This document shows positions 25,795 through 39,442 of a stretch of DNA of 64,000 nt, one piece after another. Location of the stretch: NCBI GenBank assembly GCA_964007475.1, contig OZ023274.1, positions 40,975,860 through 41,039,859 on the forward strand. Reading direction: 5' to 3'. Below the pieces are notes generated by a model that saw nothing but the letters and a program-made list of their open reading frames with translations, was not told the DNA's origin and ran no database searches. The DNA is from Hybos culiciformis (lineage: Eukaryota; Arthropoda; Insecta; Diptera; Hybotidae). Made by a program: the position numbers and the translations under genes. Numbering within the stretch: the stretch's first letter is position 1; each line of letters starts with the position of its first letter.

Positions 25795-26346
25795 ACCAAA
25801 ATAATATATCTACATAAATAATAGTTTAAAATTTGGCACTGCTTAAGATTAAGATCTAGCAGAAGGATTTCGAACAAGTTTTAAAAAAAAAAATATTAAC
25901 AGAACTAAAATAATACCTATTTGATTAAATTTAAATACTCCCCGTCTCGTCTGTCAATAGTGTCGTCTGTCATATATGCACACAAAAAAACAAATTAAAA
26001 AATCTCTGGAGATTTCCATTTTCCAGTTATCAAATTTCCAAATTCTATCCTTCCAATAATTTTTTTCCGTTTGTTTATAATTTATTTACATTTCCAAGTT
26101 TATGGTTTACTTTATTTTGACTATATTTTGACTGATAAACTTTACCGCGCAATTTGTATAGTATATAATTATAAATAAAATATATACAATTTGTATGTAA
26201 AATTGTTGTAAAAATAAAAAATAAAAGTAATTGTGTTATTTGAGAAGATTGAAGTAATATAAAGACAGAATTAATTACATATTGGATTAATTTTGTTGTT
26301 TTTCCATTTTTCGAGTTTGTGGTGCTGCAACCTGGAGCGGGTCGAG

Positions 26347-28572
26347 ATGTGTATAAGGGGGGGAAATGTAATTGATGGTGTCGCTTGTTCTTCTAATGAT
26401 GAAAGTAATGTTTTGTTTACATTGGACGATATCGAGTTACCACCAGAGCAATTGTTTAAGGTAGGTTCGTAGGTAGAACACATATAAAAAAAATAACTAT
26501 GGCTTTAATTCTCGATAGAAAACTTATTTGTGTGAGGTCAATTATTATCATAGTCGTGCCTATCATTAGAACAGTATGATTTCATTGTTTTTTTTTAGGG
26601 AGAAAATTGATTAATTTTAAAATTTAACATTGGTACTTCATATTATTGGTACCTACCCAGTGGTGGGATTCAGCCGGTTCGCACCGGTTCGCGCGAACCG
26701 TTTCTTAAAATATTTATGATTCGCGCGAACCGTTTCCTAAAATTTGTAGGTTCACGAAAATCGTCTGAAAAAGTTTTAAAATAACTATTCACTGCTTTAA
26801 CAGTCCCTCCGTGGCAATTTCTCAACTACTCAAAGAATATACAATTTGAATTTACATTGAAATTTGTATTAAAAATAAAATTTGAATTATATAAAAAACA
26901 TGATGTTTGTCTTTCGGTCTGTGTGTTATCTAAAAATTTAAAAACTACTTTCACACGATGAGTATCTCGACAGGTGGTGCGTGTACAATTTAAAGTAAAA
27001 CAATTTTTTTCTGGCTTTTTTATTAGTTTATTAAAAGAAATACTGGAAAATATCCTATTTACTGTGAGCAAAGAACCCAATAAGAGTAAAAATATGCTCT
27101 TACAAAGTTTAAATGTGTAACAAGCAAGCCTGTTTTGAAATTACAACATTTGGAAACATCAATCTAAAAATTTATGAGTTTTTATGAAGGAGAAAGTATA
27201 TATATGTTCTGGAAAGGTCTTTAGAATCTAATTTAATAAATTAAAAAATTTTTAACTAGAGGATTCGAAACCACGAAAAAATTGTATTATTTTTTTTTAC
27301 GGGATGCGAACCGGTTATTAAATGTTTTGAATCCCACCACTGTACCTACCGAATTACTTAGTGTGTAAATTTGTACCCAGACCAATCTAAATATGTAGCG
27401 CCCAGCCAGAACCAAAATTCCAAAACGACAATGATTAAAGATTTTAATGCGTTGGGGATCGTTATGTTGTATTTAGTGCTATAGAATTTAGATCACTAAA
27501 TGGAGTATTATATGCGTCAATACACATGCAATCATTTAGATGCATCTGCGTAAATAATGAAAAAATTTAGATGCATCAGCGTATATAATGAAAAAATTTA
27601 GATGCATCAGCGTAAATAATGAAATCATTTAGATGTTTCGTATTGAATATTACGTAATACCTAAACAAACATAATATCTCTCACAATATTTCAATACAGC
27701 CAAATACAAAAAAAAAAAAATGAAGAAAAAATATTCTCTCTTTGCAACTACCTCTCCCCTACGCATTAAAACAGTATATTGGATATGTAAACAAAATTTG
27801 TTATACAACTCGTTCTGTATTTACACAAAAATACATTGAGACTTGTCAATTTATATCACTCGACCTTCGGTCTCGTGATATAAGTATTGACTCGTGTCAA
27901 TGTATTTTTGTGTATACAGAACTCTTAATTAATAACAAATTTAGTTTACATATACAATAATCTACTATTAATATTTCTTTGTATGTATACCTGTTATACG
28001 AGTTTTCTAATTACAAAATAATAAAATATTATACTATTAAAATACATAATTTATTATAATAGTATTATATTTTTTAGGAAGCAGTTGATTACAAATTTAC
28101 AATTGATGAACTTAAAAAATTGGCATCAAAAGATTTATTAAAAATTAATATGGTACCGGCTAATGCATTGTTAGCGTTAGAGAAAAAAATACGAAAAGAT
28201 GCTAGAATAAAATCGTGCCAAATTGAAGACAAATTAAATAAATATATTTTAAACGTGAGAACTATGAAAAAAATAGAAAAATATTTTGAGCGATCTTATC
28301 AAAAGCATATTATTGATGAAAAAAGGAATGCATTTATATTACGGAAAGTCCATTCGATGCACAAGCTAGGAATTCATAACTTTTTATTAGAATATCAAGA
28401 AAATGGAAACTTAGAAAATGAACCATCACAACATTCTGTACAATGTAAAAAAAATAACATACAAAAAGATAAATCTATTGTTATTATTAATAATAATGAT
28501 ATTCAAGAATCTGAACCATTAGGAACTTTTACAGATTTTGAACCGCTTTTTATTTCAACACAAAGTGTATAA
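26347..28572 (+). CDS. Unrecognised protein, two exons, 202 residues
   Basis: No family was recognised. Exon 1 (26347-26460) encodes 38 residues including VLFTLDDIELPPEQLF and ends at a clean GTAGGT donor. Exon 2 (28078-28572) follows a TTTTTTAG acceptor in the same phase and encodes 164 residues. ATG 26347 is the only methionine after an in-frame stop upstream. The middle is highly charged and predicted helical by eye (DELKKLASKDLLKIN, LEKKIRKDARIK, MKKIEKYFERSYQKHIIDEK), and the C-terminal 60 residues are Asn/Gln/Ser-rich and probably disordered. No signal peptide or membrane segment. The 1.6-kb intron carries three repeat elements and a LINE fragment begins about 45 bp after the stop. The pairing of exons rests on frame and splice signals only. 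Confidence 0.6.
26658..27342. mobile_element. Non-autonomous hAT MITE, 685 bp, with 8-bp target duplication
   Basis: The left end reads CAGTGGTGGGATTCAGCCGG and the right end, reverse-complemented, begins CAGTGGTGGGATTCAAAAC. A perfect 8-bp duplication, TACCTACC, flanks it at 26650-26657 and 27343-27350. The CAGTGGTGGGATT terminus and 8-bp duplication fit the hAT superfamily. Subterminal GAACCGGTT/GCGCGAACCG repeats occur near both ends and may be transposase-binding sites. The interior has no transposase. It lies in the intron of the 26347-28572 gene. Confidence 0.93.
27532..27635. repeat. 31-bp tandem repeat, about 3.3 copies
   Basis: The unit TTTAGATGCATCNGCGTAAA, followed by TAATGAAAAAA, starts at 27535, 27566, 27597 and partly at 27628. 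Copies differ at one or two bases. It lies within the intron of the 26347-28572 gene. It has no spacer variation and no CRISPR character. Confidence 0.9.
27784..27953. mobile_element. Foldback MITE of about 170 bp
   Basis: The segment is nearly one inverted repeat. The left arm reads ATGTAAACAAAATTTGTTAT, TTCTGTATTTACACAAAAAT, then GTCAATTTATATCACTCGAC; the right arm gives the reverse complements with few changes. The centre is CGACCTTCGGTCTCG. TA-rich dinucleotides flank both ends, as expected for a TA target site, but the family is unassigned. An apparent plus-strand open frame across it is an accident of the palindrome. Confidence 0.8.
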
Positions 28573-28618
28573 ATAAATATGACCTGCCGAAAAGAAAATA
28601 ATAAAATATTATAAAATA

Positions 28619-29295
28619 TTTGCCGACGACACCAGCTTGACGTACTCCTCTAATAATATCAACGAATTACAAAATACTGTCAATAATGATCTACAAACGT
28701 TTTATAGGTGGTCCATTTATAACCGTTTAATTCTCAATACTGCGAAAACAAATTTGTGATATTTAAAAATCAATTAACTTTGATTCATTAAACGCGAATA
28801 TTATTTATGCTTACAATATTATCTCATGTTCGAAACAGTAACAACATGATCTAGCTGCTTTAAAGTTCTACAAAAAAAAAGGTTGAAACATTATCAAACA
28901 AAGCTTTTATAATTCTATATGTTCTGACTGGTATACGCCAATGAATTGTACCTGATTACAAAGAAGTTAAGATTGTCCAATATTATTCTAATTGAAAAAT
29001 CGAAATTCATTTGAAATTCACGGATATAATACTAATTACAAATTTAAAATAAAAAATGCGAAATCGACAACAACAAAGTATGGGCGTAGCCTTTTATCAA
29101 GAGCAATTCAAATATATAATAAATTCCACCTAGATATAAGATCATAACATTTTATGGTCAGTTTTTTTTTATTTTTGGAATATATTAATTTTGTCAATTT
29201 GTCCACTTGAATTAAGTGTTTTTTTTTTTATTTTCATTTTTGGAATTTGTATTAATTTTCTCAATTTGTCAACTAAAATTAAGTGTTGTGTTGTT
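28619..29295 (+). mobile_element. LINE fragment: end of reverse transcriptase plus duplicated 3' tail
   Basis: From 28619 the frame reads FADDTSLTYSSNNINELQ, the palm motif of a LINE reverse transcriptase, then LQTFYRWSIYNRLILNTAKT, the usual following block. Stops and frameshifts interrupt it, but near 29010-29145 a late segment (STTTKYGRSLLSRAIQIYNK) still resembles the C-terminal part. The 3' tail (GTCAATTTGTCCACTTGAAT then TAAGTGTT, 29177-29220) is repeated in altered form at 29242-29295 and is shared with the SINE at 4336-4480. The fragment starts abruptly about 45 bp after the stop of the 26347-28572 gene. Confidence 0.82.
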
Positions 29296-29898
29296 CTCAA
29301 AAATGGTTAATGTTTTCTTATTCATTATTTTTAAGATTAAAATTCTTAAAAATTAAGATTAAAATACTATGAAAAGACAAGACGAGAGATTTTTAATTAC
29401 TTTTATCTAATTTTATAACTCAAATATGTACATATTATTTTTATTATTTATTTATTTCATTAGCTTAACTCAAGCTCAAATTACATTATACTTAAAAACG
29501 AGATCACATATGGAAATAATATAAATTGTAAAATTGTAAATTTAATCATTAAAAAATATATAAATATAAATACCTACATTCTAGGAAATTTTTTGTTATT
29601 GGATTCCAATAAAACTTTTAAGTAAATTTAATATATAAATTTTATTTGATAATTATTTCCTTTCCTTGTCTGGTTGGGAGCTTCTAACTCAAGCTGGAAA
29701 TAGTTGAATCTTATCCGAAGCAAAATTCTGTGCATATTTGGCGTATAAGGAATATCGAGCTTTTTATCAGCATCATTTTAGTGTATTTTTAAAAACGGAG
29801 TAAAAAAAATACAAATGAATGTATGTTTAATTTCAATTTTTTCCATTTTTATTTTTATAAATATTTTAAAACTTAACCGGGAACCAACAAAAATTTCT
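29296..29898. other. Intergenic, no gene recognised
   Basis: AT-rich sequence between the LINE tail and the RSL1D1 upstream region. No defined element; the minus-strand open frame at 29778-29981 partly arises from the 30-bp tandem repeat. Confidence 0.55.
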
Positions 29899-29957
29899 GG
29901 CAACCCTGCATAAGTCATAACAACAAATGGCAACCCTGCATAAGTCATAACAACAAT
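29899..29957. repeat. 30-bp direct tandem duplication upstream of RSL1D1
   Basis: GGCAACCCTGCATAAGTCAT followed by AACAACAA occurs twice with a 30-bp period (CAACCCTGCA at 29901 and 29931). The second copy is slightly diverged at its end. It lies about 190 bp before the RSL1D1 start codon. Confidence 0.85.
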
Positions 29958-30141
29958 TGACAACTCGCAATCGCAACGCAACGAAAAGGCACATTGTTGA
30001 ATTTGTCCTTATTTCTTAATTCTCGTACCCTTGTACGTATTTCGCTTTCGTTTATTATTTTGTAATTAAAAAAACATTTAATAAATAAACTTTAAATTGA
30101 AGGTAATAAGAACCAAATAAAAAATTAAAAAGAAAAAAAAA

Positions 30142-32891
30142 ATGGGTAAAATAAAAAAAACTGATCTGCAGTCAAATACAAATAAAAAAAATAATATCAA
30201 ATCTAATTTAAAAAAAATCAAAAACCATGAGGTTAAAAATGGTGCCGGACACACTGATATGATTAAAAAATCTAAACAAAATTTAAATGACAATATAAAA
30301 GAACATTCTGCTTCACCAACTAAAAATGGGAAGAAATCAAAAATTGCCACGCCTGCGACTCTGAAGAAACCGAAAACTGTTTTGGCTCCAACTCCAGAAA
30401 TAAAAAAAGCAAAAACTGTATTGGCGCCAACTCCTGAAGTAAAAAAACCGAAAACAATTGCGGTGGCAACAACTGTTGAAGTAAAAAACTCAAAAACTTC
30501 CAAACCAAAGAAGCCCAAAACTGTTTTAGCGCCAACTCCTGAAGTGAAGAAATCAAAGACTGTTTTAGCACCAACTCCAGAAGCGAATACTGTAACTAAA
30601 AACAAAAGAATTCTGGTATCAACAGTCGAACCTAAAAAATCTGAAAGAATTTTGGGCTTAGCAGAGGAAGCAAAAAAAAGGAAATTGAAAACAGATCAAG
30701 AACCACCTTTAGAAACTAAAAAATCAAAAACAATTTTGCCTTCCAAAAAACAAAATGTGAAAACTAAAAATTCTCAAGCGAAGCAAAAGGGTTCTAAAGA
30801 AAAGGAAACCAAAGAAATGTTGGTTCCTTTATTTGAAGAAGCTCCAGTCTATGATGAGGATAAATTTAATTCAATTTTAAGCTCTGAAAATGTGAATAAA
30901 AATATTATTGCCTTAAAGAAGATGGTCCTTAATGAAGTTAAACAAATGAAAAATTCAATTTTTTCAGATTATCATTATGTTTTGAACATTTGTTGCTTCA
31001 AAATACCAAGCTGCCCAAAAAGGGTAGTTAAATTGTAAGTTAAATTGTAATGATTAAATTTATGATTGTATTCTGTATTCATTTAAACATAATTTCTTGT
31101 CAAACAAAATTTTCTTAGTCAAGTCTTAGAAATTTAATAGTGAATTCAAGTCAAATTATATCTTTATTTAAATAAAATAAGAAGTCTTATAATTTATTTA
31201 TTTTTTAGATTTTTTATATTGATATGTTTAATTTAAGATTATCATTTTTATATTTAAACTAATTCTCACCATCTGTGGAAAAAGGAAACAACCCAATTTT
31301 CATTTTAAAATTTATTTTTTTTGCTCACTATGAATTCAAATTTTAATCATTATTATTATTAATATTCCTTAACTTTGAAACTTTATCTATATAATAACTA
31401 AATATAAAATATGTATTTTTCTTTTGTTTTAGAAAACTTAAAAATTGCTTAGTTGCAGATAAAGATGATATAGTTTTGATAGTGAGAGATTTAAAGCGTG
31501 GTAAGAAAATTGATCACGAGCAAACAATTCATCATTATGAGGATTTGCTGCGAGAACAAGGAATAAAAAATATCAAAGCAATTATGCCATTTAATCAATT
31601 GAAAAAAGAATATTCAAGTTATGAAATGAAAATAAAATTTTCAAATTTATATGAATATTATTTGTGTGATTCAGCTATTGTTGGTAATGTTGTTGGATTC
31701 TTAGGAAATGTATGTATTACTCAATTATATAATGGAAAAAAGTTATTTAGTTTATTTTTTGACGCCATTTAAAATAATGATACTAATGTGGAATAATAGA
31801 TAAATGCTTTTTCTAATTATTTAAATATTTATTGAATTTACTTATTAAATCACACAATTAGGCGATATACATTGTAAGATATAACTAAGATTTGTTCTAA
31901 AACAATCAATTTACAACTAAATTTAGAAAGTTATTTCATATTTTATTTATTAATATTATTAATATTTAAATTATTTAGTAAAATATTTAACTGATTGTTT
32001 TCCGAAGAAATAAGTATTTAAGACATTATAAAATAAGTACCTAATATTTTTTGAAAATAATGATTTTTATTTCAGTCATGTTCCAAAAAAATGCGTTCAA
32101 CCATTCATGCTATTCGGATGAATAAGCCTAATAACTTGAAATCGGAAGTCAAGAAGTCACTTGATAAAACTAGCTATCGCCAAGGTGAAAAAGGAACTAT
32201 GATTTCAATTCCAATAGGCCATCATCAAATGAAGTCCGAACAAGTCTCAGAAAATATTTTATATGTTTTAGAGCAATTAAAAACAATTTATCCTGGCGGG
32301 CCAGAAAATATAAGATCTATTCATGTTCGTATTAATATTAAAGGTACATCTTCTTTACCAATTTATATGAGCTTGGGTCATCCACCGGCGAAAACACCAT
32401 TTGTTATCGGACAACGTGAGAAAAAATTAAATAAACTAAAAAATAAAGCAAATGAAATATTATCCAAATTCGAATTGTCTGCGAAAGGAGAATTTCACAA
32501 ATTAAATGAAAAAAAAATTTTAGCAAAGAGAAACTTAATGGACGAAAACACTGACTTAATAGAAATTGAGTCTAATGAGAAAGAGTGCAATGACTTAAAA
32601 AAAAAATCGAAGAAAGCAATTAAAAATCCAGAGAAGAAAATTGAAAATAGTAAAAAAGAAAATTCCAGCAAGGAATCAAAAGTCGGTAATAACCTAAAAG
32701 CCAAATCACAATCCAAAAATAAGAATAATATTACAAGTGAAAAGGAGAAGGAAGAAAGTGATGATCATGAAGAAAATGATAACGTAGATAACGGTAATAT
32801 AGAAGATAATGTTGAAGACGATGATGAAGAGGATGATGACAATGACGATGATGAAGAGGATGATGACGATGAAGAAATTGATGATGAATAG
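30142..32891 (+). CDS. RSL1D1: Ribosomal L1 domain-containing protein 1-like (nucleolar)
   Basis: RSL1D1 (CSIG; yeast Cic1/Utp30 relatives) is a nucleolar protein with a ribosomal L1 fold, linked to large-subunit assembly. Three exons, 30142-31034, 31433-31709 and 32076-32891, join in phase to give 661 residues, longer than the roughly 490 of the human protein. Residues 1-230 are a lysine-rich extension containing a repeated KTVLAPTPEVKK unit. The L1 domain follows (about 235-490), with SDYHYVLNICCFKIP, DIVLIVRDLKRGKK, IMPFNQLKKEYSSYEMKIKF, a CDSAIVGNVVGFLGN segment and, in exon 3, MISIPIGHHQMKSEQVSENI. The last third is lysine-rich and ends in a long Asp/Glu tail. Open reading past the exon 1 and exon 2 donors stops quickly, supporting the introns. 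A polyadenylation signal lies near 32908. Confidence 0.88.
30361..30600 (+). repeat. Coding repeats of a KTVLAPTPEVKK-type unit in RSL1D1
   Basis: The unit (K-K-x-K-T-V-L-A-P-T-P-E-V, about 13 codons) occurs four times well preserved and once or twice degenerate (TIAVATTVEVKNSKT; RILVSTVEPKKSER just after). The DNA copies differ mainly at synonymous positions, such as TTGGCTCCAACTCCA and TTAGCGCCAACTCCT. The array also leaves long open frames on the minus strand, which are shadows. Confidence 0.85.
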
Positions 32892-33927
32892 CAGGAAGAT
32901 GCCAGCGAATAAATTGAAATGTACTACGAAAAATTTTTAACCATAAATTTTAAAAATAGGATAGGTACAATGAAATTTTTTTTTTTTTTAGCTTTATCAA
33001 TTTGTATGTAAGTTCATTGAACATATAAGTTTATTTCATTAAAAATTGTTCAATTGAACAAAATATTTTTTGAAATCAAAAATCCATTTTTTTTTTATTA
33101 GGTATAAATAATATTATTTCCCATTACCATATTTTCTTAAGTTACTTAATCGTTAAGCTAAAGAGTTTTATGTAAAATATTACAAACTCTCGATTCACAT
33201 GAACATTGTTCCTCGTTCTATTATTTAGGTATTTTATTCTTCATGAATAATTACCGTCGTCATTGAAAATCAACTAACTCTATTTAAAGGCTTGAAAACG
33301 TCTTACAGTTTTCACTACTATCGTTATTTGGTTATCTGGTTATCAAACAAAAAATACTTGATCAGAACCTGGCAAACAGTTATTTAGCAATGGCTGCTTA
33401 TTTCGTCCAGCCGTTTTCAAGTTATATGCGCTTACCAACGAGCAGCATTTAAATTTTATATTTTATATAAATTACATCGATTATCCAGCTTTAAATTTTT
33501 ATTTGCTCTATTTTCCATAAGATTTTTCCATTCTTTTTGATTTTTATCATAACAAACCGCTTCAATAAGTTCCGATAGGTGTCGCTAAGCACACTGTAAA
33601 TATAAAAATACTTCAAAATATTTACAACTTTGGGCTTCCTTCTTTTATTTTATCACTGGATGGCTACTGACAGCAATTGTCATTATATGAAGGGAAAAAT
33701 CATGGTAAAATATAAAAAAATTATATATTTTCACCTAACATCACCGTTTCTTTTTCATATCTTCGTCGGGTATTGTCCTGTCAAAAACAATTTTTTGTTG
33801 CATAATTTTATTTCCTCACATTTGCAAAATAAAAGAAAAAAAATTGTAATTTAGTTTTTAATTTTTAAATTAAATTAAAAAAACAGAAATATTCTTTTTT
33901 AATATTAAATTTTTGTAGGTTTTCAAT
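32892..33927. other. Intergenic between RSL1D1 and the acyl carrier protein gene
   Basis: Contains the RSL1D1 3' UTR and the presumed promoter of the next gene. A plus-strand open frame at 33630-33854 has no signature. No repeat element was identified. Confidence 0.55.
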
Positions 33928-36224
<2,297 letters not shown>

Positions 36225-37128
36225 AAAAAAAATGTTAAAAATATATATTCTTACAGAATAAGAACTTAAATAAAATTGGTAATAATAATGTATCAAGTTT
36301 TGAATAGTTTTTTAAATCGTTATTGTTTTTTTTTTATGACATAATATTCCTTTCTCTAATTTTAAATGCTGGTAAAGACAAAAAAATTAATCACTGTAAC
36401 GGTTTAGAAAATTGTGTCAATTATTATAAAAAAGCAAATTGTTTTTTTTATATTGCTTATCTTCCAAGTTGCTTTCCCAAATATACTGCTTGTTAAATAA
36501 AAAATGTTCAAAATAACCTATTTATTAAAACTTCAGTTTTTAAAGATTTCGGTAAAACTTTATTTTTTAAAATAATTCTCTTAATTGCTATAAAAAAGTT
36601 GGGATAAAGATTAATGTTTCGAAGAGCTAGTATTTAAATAATAAATTCAACTTTCTTTTTAACGAGAAAAAATATACATTATAATTATTACATATTTTGA
36701 CAAAATCATAAATGCTTTGTTGCAAAAAGGTAAAAATAGATTCCAACTAGAATAAAATGACAAAAATTTCATTAAAATTTGTCTTATTTCTAGATAAAAA
36801 ATGAATGTATTTTTGTTAAAGACGTAAGTTTACTGATGTTCTAAAATTATTGCACGTATACGGTTTTGAGCCGCTCAATATTGCAATCCAATATAGAACT
36901 TTTTAAAAATTAATTTTATAACTAGGTCGGAGCAAAAAATTGATAAATTGGAAAACGTCTTGCATATTGCATGATAATAGAATAACAAATATTTAGAACT
37001 CACTGCGAAGTATTGCAGTTATGTGCCTCACACATAGCTATTTCCTGAAAGTGAACAATGATTTCATTTCTTACAAAAATACATCCAAATAATAAAATAT
37101 ATACAAAATTTGTTATATGAAATTAAAC
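36225..37128. other. Convergent intergenic region, no gene recognised
   Basis: Space between the 3' ends of the acyl carrier protein gene and taspase 1. AT-rich, with the 3' UTR of the former at its left end. No element or RNA gene seen. Confidence 0.55.
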
Positions 37129-39442
37129 TTATGTGGGTAAATTAAAATGATGGCCACCAACTATAACTGATTGTCCGGCTTTACAATATTTTGGCAAATT
37201 TGAACACACAAACTTAAATAAATAAAAAAATAAATTATTTGTAGAGAATTTCCCTTAAACAATTATAGTTTTTTGTGCTTTATTCTTTTTAGGATGGTAT
37301 TTAATATTCTCTCAAAAAAATTTGAATTACCTTTGGTACTCTCTGATATGTTGATTGATATCCAAGACAAATTGAATTAGTAGTATGGCTCCATAAGACT
37401 TCACCGCTATAAGATTTCGGATAATAAATTAATGTTAAAGCACCGCCATATAATTCTCGATTTTTTGGAACAAAATTTGAATCTAGAAATTTTTCCTTAA
37501 ACGTTCTATGCAATGTTGTGGTAGGACAGCAATTTGTATCCTGAATTAGATCTGAAGATATTTCTTTTGCTAATAAAGTCTTCATTAAATATTCTCCATT
37601 TCCAGTTGTACAAACAGCTGTATTAATTTCTGGAGAATTTTCAGCCCAGCAGCCAGCACCGTAAGTGGCGCCTTGACCTATTCTCCCAGGTACTTTTAGT
37701 ATTAAGCCGCCAGAACTACAACCCTAAAAAATAAAAAATTACCAGTTTAGTGCACACTGTAAAAACGTTATGAATGAGCTTACTGCAGCAGTATTGCCAA
37801 AACCATCAACCACAACTGCACCAACTGTGTCTAAGGGATTTATTTGAATTTTATTTAAATCTTCAAATCGTGATACCTTCTCTTTGTAATGGTTATGCAA
37901 ACGTTGTGATCTCGCTGATATTAAATCTCCTTTTTCTAGCATAGTACAACCAACCTAAAGATAAATATTTGATAAAATTAGAAAAATATTTCATTAGAGT
38001 ATGGATAATTATTAAATTTGGTAAAAACGAACCTCCTTAGCATATGATGTAGCACCTTCGCCAGATAAAAGCATTGGTGGTATTCTTTCAAACGCTAACA
38101 TTTTTGATTGCCTTTCGCATATAATTCTAGCCAAATGAATTGGATTTTTTACAGTTTGAACCTAGAAACATTTTTTAAGTAAATTATTTTTTAATTTTTC
38201 TCTCTTTGAGCTCAATGATTTTTTGAAAATATACATTTGTACAACCACCAAAATATAAATTCGATCCGTCCATAATTGAAGCTTCACATTCTACTCTGCC
38301 ATCCCAGGCTAGATTCGAACCAAAGCCTGCATTTGTGTTACCAGAATTTTCTAATCTTATGATAGCCGCCTCACAAGATTCCAGAGCTGTTCCACCATTT
38401 TTGAGAACTTCACAACTAAAAAAGAAAAATTATAAACAAAATCTTTCGTCATTATTATCTATAAAGCTAAGCTAAGTGATAGTAAGTATATATTTGTTTA
38501 CACATATGTGTACAAGTTTTTTTACCATTAAGGTTAAATATTAAAAGAAACTATTATTACATACATATTATTTATGTTAATCTATCAACTTTGTAATTCC
38601 CTTACATTTTTCTTTTTTTAATTGATTTTCTTTAAGTAAATAAATTCAGATACGACTTGATGAATAATACAATACAATATGCATTGGAACTAAGTTATTC
38701 GACATAGACGAAGACATTGAGGACGAATTATAATCTTTATGTTAGTTTTTTTAGTTTAGTTTAGTTTATTTTTTATTTTTACATTGATAAGTAGGTAACT
38801 TCTATCTATTTGTAATCTCATGATTAAGGGCACTCTTCAATTAGGTAGGTACCTACCTAAGTACATATTTTACAATTCATTTTTGTCCACAAGGGCAAAA
38901 CCAAATTTGACGTTTAAAATAAAAAATAATTAATTTCCACTAATTCCTTTAATTTCAGTTGACAGTGGAACAAACATTCATAGGCTATGTATCTTATCTA
39001 GAATCTCTTAGGCTATCCAGAATAAGAATAGTAGGTATAATTAGGTATTTGAAATTCGAAGTCAGACGAAAACAAAGTTTAAGTCAAATTTATTTTTAGA
39101 ATTGTTTATTTTTTTTATACGTGATTATGCTATTCCAAAAAGTGTTGTTTAAACTTTTTTTTTCCTAGATTTTGAAGATTTCAATCAAAAGGTAGGTAGG
39201 TACACAGGTTAAGTACTTACCCCCTGCTGCAAGCTTCACGTACAACTCTCTGATATTTTGTTTCATCTAAACAGTTTCCTGCTCCTTGAAATTTAATATA
39301 ATATATATTTATTTTTTTTAATTTATGTACTAATGTTAAGGTAGAAATTGTAATTTATTGAAAATGTAAAATTAAGAAGTTTTATTTTAGTAAAAATAAA
39401 GTTGTAAAACTTACCAGTGTGAACAGCAACAAAACCAGCCAT
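37129..39442 (-). CDS. TASP1: Threonine aspartase 1 (taspase 1)
   Basis: Taspase 1 is an N-terminal-threonine endopeptidase of the asparaginase-2 fold that cleaves after Asp in nuclear factors such as MLL/Trithorax and TFIIA. Seven minus-strand exons join in phase: 39415-39442, 39221-39284, 38235-38415, 38033-38161, 37784-37954, 37331-37723 and 37129-37212, giving 349 residues (human 420). Landmarks: GFVAVHTGAG at the N-terminus; NTNAGFGSNLAWDGRVECEA then SIMDG; the autocleavage site NPLDTVGAVVVDG, where Thr (about residue 177) becomes the nucleophile; GRIGQGATYGAGCWAE; VLWSHTTNSICLGY; and AGQSVIVGG in the last exon. Exon 1 is only 28 coding bases. The segment before the cleavage site is shorter than in human. 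Confidence 0.92.

Noticed and set aside
26826..27080. Minus-strand 84-residue frame as a possible transposase remnant in the hAT MITE
   Set aside because: No zinc finger or hAT dimerisation motif; composition is low-complexity.
27532..27635. CRISPR-like array
   Set aside because: The repeats are contiguous with no variable spacers, in a eukaryotic intron.
27742..27960. Plus-strand open frame of 72 residues
   Set aside because: Runs across a foldback palindrome and has no upstream start context.
30078..30605. Long minus-strand open frames opposite RSL1D1 exon 1
   Set aside because: They mirror the lysine-rich coding repeats and read as hydrophobic low-complexity sequence; shadow of the real exon.
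33630..33854. Plus-strand open frame before the acyl carrier protein gene
   Set aside because: Low-complexity, no homology signal, separated from exon 1 without a consistent splice frame.
37301..37330. Reading straight on to the stop at about 37301 as the end of taspase 1
   Set aside because: A clean donor at 37330 and a downstream exon encoding AGQSVIVGG, which matches the family C-terminus, give a better model.
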